From contig CAMLMI010000204.1 in NCBI GenBank assembly GCA_946480965.1, positions 1-8,194 of the forward strand: a stretch of 8,194 nucleotides of DNA, given 5' to 3'. The translations under genes and the position numbers were made by a program. Shown here in pieces: positions 1-4,772 of the stretch (position 1 is its first letter; each line of letters begins with the position of its first letter). The stretch is from an uncultured Verrucomicrobiales bacterium. Lineage in GTDB: Bacteria; Verrucomicrobiota; Verrucomicrobiae; Limisphaerales; CANJSG01. Below the pieces are notes generated by a model, which ran no database searches, was not told the origin of the DNA, and worked only from the letters and a program-made list of their open reading frames with translations.

Positions 1-212
1 CGGAAGGAGCGGATCGCTTCCGAGTGGTTGAAGGCGTAGGCCAGCAGCAGGCCCTGGTCGAAGTAGCGCTGGGCCTTGGGCGACTTCACCGTGACCGGAT
101 GGGTCAAGGTGCCCATGCCGTCGAAGAGCGGTCCAGGCAGGCGGGTGGAGGAAGTGGCGGCCCCCGCGCTCAGAGTCGCGGCCAAGGCCAAAATCGAGAT
201 CCAGGTTTTCAT
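1..212 (-). CDS. exported TPR-repeat protein, N-terminal fragment
   Basis: The ATG at 212 opens a reading frame that runs off the left edge, so only about 70 residues are visible. Residues 1-19 look like a Sec signal peptide: MKTWISILALAATLSAGA, a short basic start then a hydrophobic stretch ending in small residues. The mature part contains PLFDGMGTLTHPV, then AQRYFDQGLLLAYAFNHSEAIRSF, whose spacing of small and aromatic residues matches the first helix pair of a tetratricopeptide repeat. From family knowledge, this opening (PLFDGLG..., then a YFDQGL...FNH.EAIRSF repeat) is typical of secreted multi-TPR proteins of unknown function, in which the repeats mediate protein contacts. The gene diverges from efp across 215 bases. 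The C-terminus and full domain content lie outside the window, so anything beyond 'periplasmic or exported TPR protein' would be a guess. Confidence 0.8.
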   Translation of the reverse strand, partial: MKTWISILALAATLSAGAATSSTRLPGPLFDGMGTLTHPVTVKSPKAQRYFDQGLLLAYAFNHSEAIRSF

Positions 213-427
213 CGTTGTTTTTCCCCGAAGCCGACGAAATGACCCGTCCACCGGGACAGGCGGCCAACGCGTCGGCATCGAATTCAACCCCCGAGACGAA
301 CCAAACGGCCGGGGCATTACAGGCGGTTTTGCCGGGGAACTGGGGACTTGCAATGGGGCTTTCGTGGGATAACGTCCGCGCTCCGCCGGGCCGAAAACCC
401 GCGTTCCGAAACCCGTTTTTAGATTTT
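213..427. promoter_or_regulatory. divergent intergenic region between TPR gene and efp
   Basis: These 215 bases separate two genes pointing away from each other, so they should hold a promoter for each. The frame of efp stays open upstream of its ATG, but that stretch does not resemble any EF-P N-terminus. A possible plus-strand promoter is TTGCAA at 348-353 with a TAAC-containing box near 369-374, but spacing and match are poor. No operator-like palindrome or riboswitch fold was recognised. The role is inferred from gene orientation only. Confidence 0.35.
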
Positions 428-985
428 ATGGCGACCGCAAACGACCTGCGCCGTGGCATGGCCATCGTGCTGAACAACGAAGTCTCCGTGGTGCTCGAGA
501 CCGTCCACCGCACCCCCGGCAACCTCCGCGCCTTCATCCAGGTCTCCCTCCGCAGCATCAAGACCGGCAAGACCTCCGACCTCCGCTTCAGCTCCAACGA
601 GCGCGTCGAGATCATCCCGATGATGACCAAGAAGATGGAGTTCTCCTACAAGGACGGCGAGGACTACATCTTCACCGACCCCGAGACCTACGAGACGGTC
701 AACCTGACCCCCGAGCTCGTCGGCGACGCCAAGAACTTCATGACCGACAACTCGGTCGTCACCATGACGCTGATCGACGACAAGCCGGTCCTCATCGAAC
801 TGCCCTCCAGCGTGGTCCTCACCGTGACCGACGCCCCCGAGGGCATCCGCGGCGACTCCGCCAACAACGTGCAGAAGACCATCACCCTCGAAACCGGCAT
901 CACCATGCAGGCCCCGCTCTTCATCAAGACCGGCGAGAAGATCAAGGTGGACACCCGCACCGGCAAATACATGGAGCGCGCCTGA
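428..985 (+). CDS. efp: translation elongation factor P
   Basis: EF-P binds ribosomes stalled at consecutive prolines, between the P and E sites, and stimulates peptide-bond formation. The 185-residue product has the normal family length and three-barrel order: a KOW-like N-domain (about 1-63), a middle OB domain (about 64-127) and a C-terminal OB domain ending in the signature ...PLFIKTGEKIKVDTRTGKY. The start at 428 is chosen because MATANDLRRGM aligns with EF-P N-termini; the open frame continues upstream but is not EF-P-like. No clear Shine-Dalgarno sequence precedes it. The loop that reaches the P-site tRNA reads TPGNLRAF (residues 29-36), against PGKGQAF in E. coli. The modified lysine 34 therefore corresponds to Asn32 here, so neither the EpmAB lysine nor the EarP arginine modification can apply at that position. 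It is a single gene, ended by a strong terminator. Confidence 0.95.
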   Translation: MATANDLRRGMAIVLNNEVSVVLETVHRTPGNLRAFIQVSLRSIKTGKTSDLRFSSNERVEIIPMMTKKMEFSYKDGEDYIFTDPETYETVNLTPELVGDAKNFMTDNSVVTMTLIDDKPVLIELPSSVVLTVTDAPEGIRGDSANNVQKTITLETGITMQAPLFIKTGEKIKVDTRTGKYMERA

Positions 986-1009
986 TCACGCGATCCGCCT
1001 CCGCTTGGA

Positions 1010-1047
1010 AAAACGCCCGCCCTCACCGGCGGGCGTTTTGCTTTTCA
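1010..1047 (+). terminator. rho-independent terminator of efp
   Basis: A perfect 12-bp stem, AAAACGCCCGCC (1010-1021) pairing with GGCGGGCGTTTT (1028-1039), closes a 6-base loop. The T-run begins in the stem and continues as GCTTTT. It lies 24 bases after the efp stop. Because the left arm begins with a run of A, the hairpin also offers a U-tract to transcripts on the minus strand, so it may work in both directions. Confidence 0.92.
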
Positions 1048-1322
1048 GGGCTGCATTCCCATTGGGTGGGAAGGTTAGGGCCTAGGCTGCCGCCTGAGGG
1101 TGAGTGAATTTCGAGGAGCCGATTTTTTTGCGCTCCAGACGCATCGGAGTCGCCATTGTTGGCTTCCCTGTGGGTGGGTTTCCTCCAGCGACCCGGCGGG
1201 AACCAGCGTGCTTCCTTCAGCTCCCAAATGCATGCCATCCTCTTCTGCCAGCTTGGCGGCGATTCAAGCCTTCTTTGCGCAAAATCAGGATTTCGGTTTG
1301 CTGTAATGCGTCGCGAGGATTC
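1048..1322. other. intergenic stretch with no supportable gene
   Basis: Short frames are open on both strands, but none shows a recognisable domain, a signal peptide or the strong third-position GC of the flanking genes. Base composition is more mixed than in efp or the mogA-like gene. No tRNA, repeat or clear promoter was seen. If the small ORF at 1323-1496 is not real, the gene-free stretch extends to 1506, a total of about 460 bases after the efp terminator. It may be decayed coding sequence, but no parent gene could be identified. Confidence 0.5.
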
Positions 1323-1496
1323 TCAGCGACCAGAACAACCACACGGCTCGAAAGCAAAGAAGAGATAGAACGCCTCCTCAATCGGATCCGATCTCCGATT
1401 GAGGCCTGAGATGAGCACCAACGAGACCAAGCCTGCGCCCGCACAAGCAGCGGCGGCGAGAGCCACCTTCAGCAAAAGAAGCGCGAACGCTTTCAT
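1323..1496 (-). CDS. possible small hydrophobic protein (57 aa), doubtful
   Basis: An ATG at 1496, 10 bases past the stop of the mogA-like gene, opens a 57-codon frame ending in TGA at 1323. The product starts MKAFALLLLKVALAAAACAG and continues hydrophobic to about residue 31. It is then polar and ends in FEPCGCSGR, with two closely spaced cysteines. The N-terminus would serve as a signal peptide or a single membrane helix. Close spacing to the upstream stop fits translation as the last operon member. Against it: no recognised family, a weaker GC bias at third positions than the neighbours, and an 11-bp hairpin (1376-1404) inside the frame that could be the operon terminator. It may be a real small protein, a decayed gene, or chance. 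Confidence 0.3.
   Translation of the reverse strand: MKAFALLLLKVALAAAACAGAGLVSLVLISGLNRRSDPIEEAFYLFFAFEPCGCSGR
1376..1404 (-). terminator. 11-bp hairpin, possible terminator of the moaC-mogA operon
   Basis: CCTCAATCGGA (1376-1386) pairs perfectly with TCCGATTGAGG (1394-1404) around a 7-base loop. Read on the minus strand it lies about 100 bases after the mogA-like stop and is followed by pyrimidine-rich GGCGTTCTATCTCTTCTTT rather than a clean U-run. On the plus strand nothing T-rich follows, so the minus direction is preferred. It could instead be an mRNA structure inside or after the small ORF. Confidence 0.4.
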
Positions 1497-1506
1497 GCAT
1501 GCCGGT

Positions 1507-2565
1507 TCAGCAGCTCGTCGGCACTTCCTGGATCACTTCCACGCAGTGGGGGATCGCGCCAACCACGAAGCCGAGGCACTCGACGGCGCCGCTGGGCTTG
1601 CCGGGCAGACAGACGACGAGCGCGCGTTCCACCACCACGGCGAGGTTGCGGGAGAGGATCGCGTTCTTGGTGATCTTCATCGACTCCATACGCATGACTT
1701 CGCCGAAGCCGGGCAGCTCGCGGATCGCGATTTCGCGGACGGCCTCGGGCGTGACATCGCGCAACGCGACGCCGGTGCCGCCGGTGGTGAGGACGAGGTT
1801 GCAGCCCTGGTGGATCTGCTCGCGGATCGCGCGCTGGATGTCGCGCTTTTCGTCGGGCACGAGCGCTTCGGCGCAGACCTTCCAGCCGTAGCCTTCGGCG
1901 GCTTTCTTCAAGGCGGGACCGCCGAGGTCGTCGTAGAGGCCTTTGGACGCGCGGTCGGAGATGGTGAGGATGCCGACGAGGAGTTGCATGGGAGCGGAAG
2001 GGGCGGGAGAAGCCGGTGGAGTGGGTTGATTCGCGAGCAGACGGTTGCGGTGTTTGAAGCCGAAGGCGACGAACGTCTCTTCCGACACGAAGCGATGCAC
2101 GGGCGCGGGCAGCACGTCGTAGATCGCGCCGAAGAGTTTCCGGAGAAAGACCTCGTCGGCCAACGCGGCGGCGACGGTGGTGGACGACTTCACCAGGGCC
2201 TCGCCGACCAACGCCTGGATGCGGGGCACGAAGCCTTCGAGCAGGACTTGCGACGCCTGGTCGAGCTGTTGTTTGCCGCGTCCGGCCAAGTCGCCGAGGG
2301 CGCTGGTGGCCGACGCGGTATGGCTCCGCACGGAAGCGGCGGCCTGGGAAAAGACCGCCGAGACCTTGGCTCCGAGCCCGCTGGCATTGGCCGCGGAAGC
2401 GATCTCCAGCGAACGCAAGAGCTGCCAATTGTCCTCCTGCCCGGAGCGGAAGAGATCGGTGGGTTGGAAGAATCCTTCCCGCAAGAGTTCGGCGGCTTCG
2501 GCGGCGGTCACGATGCCGAGGTCGAGGTCGCCCCGGCGGAGTTCGATCGGTTGGTTCGCGTTCAT
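1507..2565 (-). CDS. GYF-like domain fused to MogA/MoaB-type molybdopterin adenylyltransferase
   Basis: The C-terminal third (residues 193-352) is a MoCF-fold domain that activates molybdopterin with ATP to give adenylyl-molybdopterin before metal insertion. The motifs are GILTISDRASKGLYDDLGG (198-216), the nucleotide/MPT-binding LVLTTGGTG (257-265) followed by RDVTPEA, PGFGEVMR (285-292), and LPGKPSGAVE (320-329). Residues 1-50 resemble a GYF_2-type domain (G..T..EAAELLREGFFQPTDLF...NWQLL). Residues 60-180 form an Ala-rich helical segment ending in FLRKLFGAIYDVLP...FKHRNRLL, followed by a Pro-rich linker (181-192). Stand-alone MogA/MoaB proteins are about 160-200 residues, so the N-terminal half is extra. 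The codon for Met193 has no ribosome-binding site before it, supporting one fused protein. ATG at 2565 is the chosen start. An in-frame TTG at 2577 overlaps the upstream stop as TTGA and is a credible alternative. It is the third gene of the moaC operon. Confidence 0.85.
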   Translation of the reverse strand: MNANQPIELRRGDLDLGIVTAAEAAELLREGFFQPTDLFRSGQEDNWQLLRSLEIASAANASGLGAKVSAVFSQAAASVRSHTASATSALGDLAGRGKQQLDQASQVLLEGFVPRIQALVGEALVKSSTTVAAALADEVFLRKLFGAIYDVLPAPVHRFVSEETFVAFGFKHRNRLLANQPTPPASPAPSAPMQLLVGILTISDRASKGLYDDLGGPALKKAAEGYGWKVCAEALVPDEKRDIQRAIREQIHQGCNLVLTTGGTGVALRDVTPEAVREIAIRELPGFGEVMRMESMKITKNAILSRNLAVVVERALVVCLPGKPSGAVECLGFVVGAIPHCVEVIQEVPTSC

Positions 2566-2573
2566 GGTCGGGA

Positions 2574-3062
2574 TCAATTCCGTTCAAGCCCTGGATTCTT
2601 CAGGCCCGATGTCTGCCTCAGCTTCATCCTGAGCTGCGCGTAGCTGGACAGCAGGTAGGTCGGATAGGCCTCCCACGTTTCCGGGCCGTCTTGGGCGACC
2701 TTATGGCAATGGATCTCGATCACGGTTCCATCGACCAAGGCGGAGTAAACCAGCTTCTCGTCGTCGCTCTCATCCAGATCAAAACGAACGCCACCAAGAG
2801 AAACACTGGTTGAGCGTTGCGCGATGGCGGCGCTGAGCGGGTTCGTGTGGGAGGCCGCATCGGCTTCGGTGCTTTTCTCGACCAAGAAGCTGGCCCTCTG
2901 ATCGGGGTCACGAGAAAGCCCGCTCCTTTCCAGTTCCAGAATCAAGCCAGTCGGCACGACAGGAGCCAGCAGAAGCTTTCCCGCCAACAGAACCAGCAGC
3001 AAAGCCACCGCCATCAGCGGCAGGAAGATCTTGAGCCGTGTTTTTACCTTGGAGTTTTCCAT
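2574..3062 (-). CDS. small single-pass membrane protein of unknown function
   Basis: This 162-residue product is not recognised as any family. It begins with a short basic stretch (MENSKVKTRLK), then a strongly hydrophobic helix at about residues 12-33, giving an N-in anchor or an uncleaved signal. The rest is soluble: charged residues 43-75, a probable beta region LGGVRFDLDESDDEKLVYSA, then VDGTVIEIHCHKV, and an amphipathic tail with LSSYAQLRMKLRQ. The start is the ATG at 3062, just ahead of the hydrophobic segment; the frame stays open further upstream, but that part is antisense to moaC. It sits 50 bases after moaC and 8 bases before the mogA-like ATG (4-base TTGA overlap if TTG is used), so co-transcription is very likely. 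A role in molybdenum cofactor handling can be inferred only from this position. Confidence 0.75.
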   Translation of the reverse strand: MENSKVKTRLKIFLPLMAVALLLVLLAGKLLLAPVVPTGLILELERSGLSRDPDQRASFLVEKSTEADAASHTNPLSAAIAQRSTSVSLGGVRFDLDESDDEKLVYSALVDGTVIEIHCHKVAQDGPETWEAYPTYLLSSYAQLRMKLRQTSGLKNPGLERN

Positions 3063-3112
3063 GTCAGCGAATGATTGAGGGATGTTGGCCGCCACAGCCC
3101 ATGAAGCCGATT

Positions 3113-3571
3113 CTATTGCGACCTCTTGGTCTTCGACACGAGACGGATGTCGCCGAGGACCATCTGTTTGTCCACGGCCTTGCACATGTCGTAGATGGTC
3201 AGCGCGGCCAGGCTCACGGCGGTGAGCGCCTCCATCTCGATGCCGGTCTGGGCGGCGATCTTGGCGGAGGCGGTGATGACGATGCGGTCGCGGCTGGCGG
3301 GAATCTCGAAGTTCACCTCGCAGTGGGTGATGGGCAGCGGATGGCAGAGCGGGATGAGGTCGCCGGTGCGCTTCGCGGCCATGATCCCGGCGAGCCGCGC
3401 GGTGGCGAGGACGTTGCCCTTGGCGACCTGGTTGGACTCGATCAGATCGAGCGTGGCCGGTTGCAGTCGGATCGCGCCGGCGGCGACGGCTTCGCGGAGG
3501 ACGACGGGTTTGGCGGAGACGTCCACCATGCTGGCCTCGCCGCGGGAGTCGATGTGGGTAAGCGCGCTCAT
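3113..3571 (-). CDS. moaC: cyclic pyranopterin monophosphate synthase
   Basis: MoaC converts the cyclised GTP product of MoaA (3',8-cyclo-7,8-dihydro-GTP) into cyclic pyranopterin monophosphate, the first stable intermediate of molybdenum cofactor synthesis, in the cytoplasm. The 152-residue protein is full length and aligns from its first residues (MSALTHIDSRGEASMVDVSAK against [21 protein letters not shown] in E. coli), which fixes the start at 3571. Diagnostic motifs are KGNVLATARLAGIMAAKRT (51-69), LIPLCHPLP (72-80), GIEMEALTAVSLAALTIYD and DMCKAV. The catalytic Asp128 and Lys131 of the E. coli enzyme are present at the same numbers. It is the first gene of the minus-strand cluster, 50 bases ahead of the membrane protein gene. 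The 253 bases upstream, back to the lipoprotein stop, hold a 14-bp tandem repeat but no recognised molybdenum-cofactor riboswitch. MoaA is not in the window. Confidence 0.95.
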   Translation of the reverse strand: MSALTHIDSRGEASMVDVSAKPVVLREAVAAGAIRLQPATLDLIESNQVAKGNVLATARLAGIMAAKRTGDLIPLCHPLPITHCEVNFEIPASRDRIVITASAKIAAQTGIEMEALTAVSLAALTIYDMCKAVDKQMVLGDIRLVSKTKRSQ

Positions 3572-3586
3572 GCCTAGACTGATACC

Positions 3587-3614
3587 GGAGGCTGGAGGGC
3601 GGAGGCCAGAGGGC
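3587..3614. repeat. 14-bp purine-rich tandem duplication before moaC
   Basis: Two direct units, GGAGGCTGGAGGGC (3587-3600) and GGAGGCCAGAGGGC (3601-3614), match at 12 of 14 positions, and GGCAGATGG continues the purine-rich run. It lies 15 bases upstream of the moaC start codon, so it would fall in the leader or promoter. On the minus strand it is a GCCCTCTGGCCTCC type pyrimidine run. No function is evident. Confidence 0.5.
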
Positions 3615-3824
3615 AGATGGCTGATCTCCGCCGGAACAACCAATTGGGCAAACTACCGGAATCGGACAGAGTTCCAGCTTGTCCCCGAAATCAGAGAGGA
3701 ACCACGGAACGGTGAGTCCTTTGAAGCCCAATGGAACTCTTCGGAATCTCCACGCCCCACGCATCAGGCTGGAAGCCCGCCCTGCTCCCGACGGCATCGT
3801 TTCGGCGTGGAGCCTTTGCGGCAA

Positions 3825-4739
3825 TCAGTAGATCCAGCCGCGATAGACCTCATACACGTCCACCGCCCCGCCGACGAAGTAGCGGTTGGTCGGAAAGGTG
3901 AAGCGGCGCTCTTGGGCCGAGTAGAAAAGCTCTTCCGGATGGGCGATGGTGTTGGGGTCGTAGGCTTGAAAGACGAGGTCGCCGTTCGGTTCGGCTCTCA
4001 CGTCGAAAAGCAGGACGGCGTGGTTGATCTTCAAGCCGGGGAAATCGACGAGGTGGACCACGCAGGGAATGCCGGCTTCGAGCCGCTGTTTCAGATCGGC
4101 TGCGTTGGCGGCCTGGCCCGGACGGGAGAACGGGAAGACCATCCGCCAGTGGCCGCGCTGCAGGTAGCTGCGCCAAGCGCCGCCGCATTCTTGCTGGAGG
4201 ATCGGCGCATGTTCCGCGCTGAAGGTCCGCAGATTCGCATGGCCGGGGAAAACGACGCGCTTGCCGAAAGGACTGATCGCATCGTCGGCCCGGGAGACGA
4301 CTTCCTGGACGAGCTCGCGGTAGGTGGCGGCGTTGGTGCGGGGCAACGACGGATCGAAGCGGGCGTGCCACCAGAACTGCCGGGCCGCGCGCACCACGAC
4401 GAAGCAATGGTGGGAATAATCCGGCGGCACCGCGCGCTTCCGCCACGTCTGGGTGCCCAGCTCGGGCTGGACCTCGTATTCCCAGACCAGCTCGTTGGCG
4501 AAGGCGAAGGTGTCCTGCGGGAAATCAAACCGCCGTCCCTCCTTCACCGGCAACGGCGACGCGCAGCCGACGAGGACGGCGACCAGCAACAGCAGCGCCC
4601 AACGCGCAAGACCGCCGGATGAAAAACCACGGATGGACGCAGATGGACACAGATCCGAACGGCTGCTCGTAGTCCCGAAATCATCCGCTTTTATCTGTGC
4701 CCATCTGTGGTTAAACAGAGGGCCGGATTGGAGCTTCAT
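3825..4739 (-). CDS. predicted lipoprotein, possible papain-like/C39-like fold; start uncertain
   Basis: The protein has a hydrophobic segment ARWALLLLVAVLVGCASP with lipobox LVGC at residues 56-59 (counted from ATG 4739), so the mature protein should start at Cys59 as an envelope lipoprotein of about 246 residues. It is not firmly recognised. Its C-terminal part, LKQRLEAGIPCVVHL then INHAVLLFDV and FQAYDPN (216-263), has the spacing of C39-like/papain-fold proteins, where a His and a following Asp/Asn are catalytic. A matching Cys nucleophile is not obvious: C112, C185 and C226 are the mature-chain candidates besides C59. The only canonical in-frame starts are ATG 4739 and TTG 4589. The first gives 40-odd odd residues before the signal peptide, encoded by a dispersed repeat; the second leaves only eight residues before the lipobox Cys. 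It is divergent from the synthetase gene. Confidence 0.7.
   Translation of the reverse strand: MKLQSGPLFNHRWAQIKADDFGTTSSRSDLCPSASIRGFSSGGLARWALLLLVAVLVGCASPLPVKEGRRFDFPQDTFAFANELVWEYEVQPELGTQTWRKRAVPPDYSHHCFVVVRAARQFWWHARFDPSLPRTNAATYRELVQEVVSRADDAISPFGKRVVFPGHANLRTFSAEHAPILQQECGGAWRSYLQRGHWRMVFPFSRPGQAANAADLKQRLEAGIPCVVHLVDFPGLKINHAVLLFDVRAEPNGDLVFQAYDPNTIAHPEELFYSAQERRFTFPTNRYFVGGAVDVYEVYRGWIY
4625..4712. repeat. imperfect inverted repeat, dispersed GGATGGACAC-type element
   Basis: The left arm AACCACGGATGGACGC + AGATGGACACAGAT (4625-4654) is complementary to the right arm ATCTGTGCCCATCTGTGGTT (4693-4712). The reverse of the right arm, AACCACAGATGGGCACAGAT, matches the outer AACCAC.GATGG and, after skipping one 10-bp unit, the inner CAGATGG.CACAGAT at 14 of 15 positions. 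The left arm itself is a tandem of a GGATGGACRC 10-bp unit. A 38-base centre separates the arms. The whole unit sits between divergent genes and overlaps the apparent 5' end of the lipoprotein frame. From memory, similar GGATGGACACAGATGG repeats are scattered through many environmental bacterial genomes; this is not checked here. Confidence 0.7.
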
Positions 4740-4772
4740 TCTTGCGGCCGACGCTAGGGCTCGACTACGAGC

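Noticed and set aside
348..374. Sigma70-like promoter for efp (TTGCAA with a TAAC box)
   Set aside because: The -10 match is weak and the spacing is off by one or more bases, so it is only a possibility.
1104..1409. Plus-strand frame of 101 codons in the intergenic stretch
   Set aside because: No domain, no ribosome-binding site, and a cysteine- and arginine-rich composition typical of noncoding sequence.
1399..2643. Long plus-strand frame of 414 codons
   Set aside because: It is antisense to the mogA-like gene, rich in Gly, Ala, Arg and Asp with no domain, as expected from the opposite strand of a high-GC gene.
3063..3824. Extension of the 162-residue membrane protein frame upstream to 3824
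   Set aside because: It overlaps moaC in another frame and is Arg/His/Pro-rich nonsense; the ATG at 3062 immediately precedes the membrane helix.
3572..3824. Molybdenum-cofactor riboswitch upstream of moaC
   Set aside because: The region lies in the right place, but I found no recognisable aptamer stems beyond the 14-bp tandem repeat and short weak hairpins.
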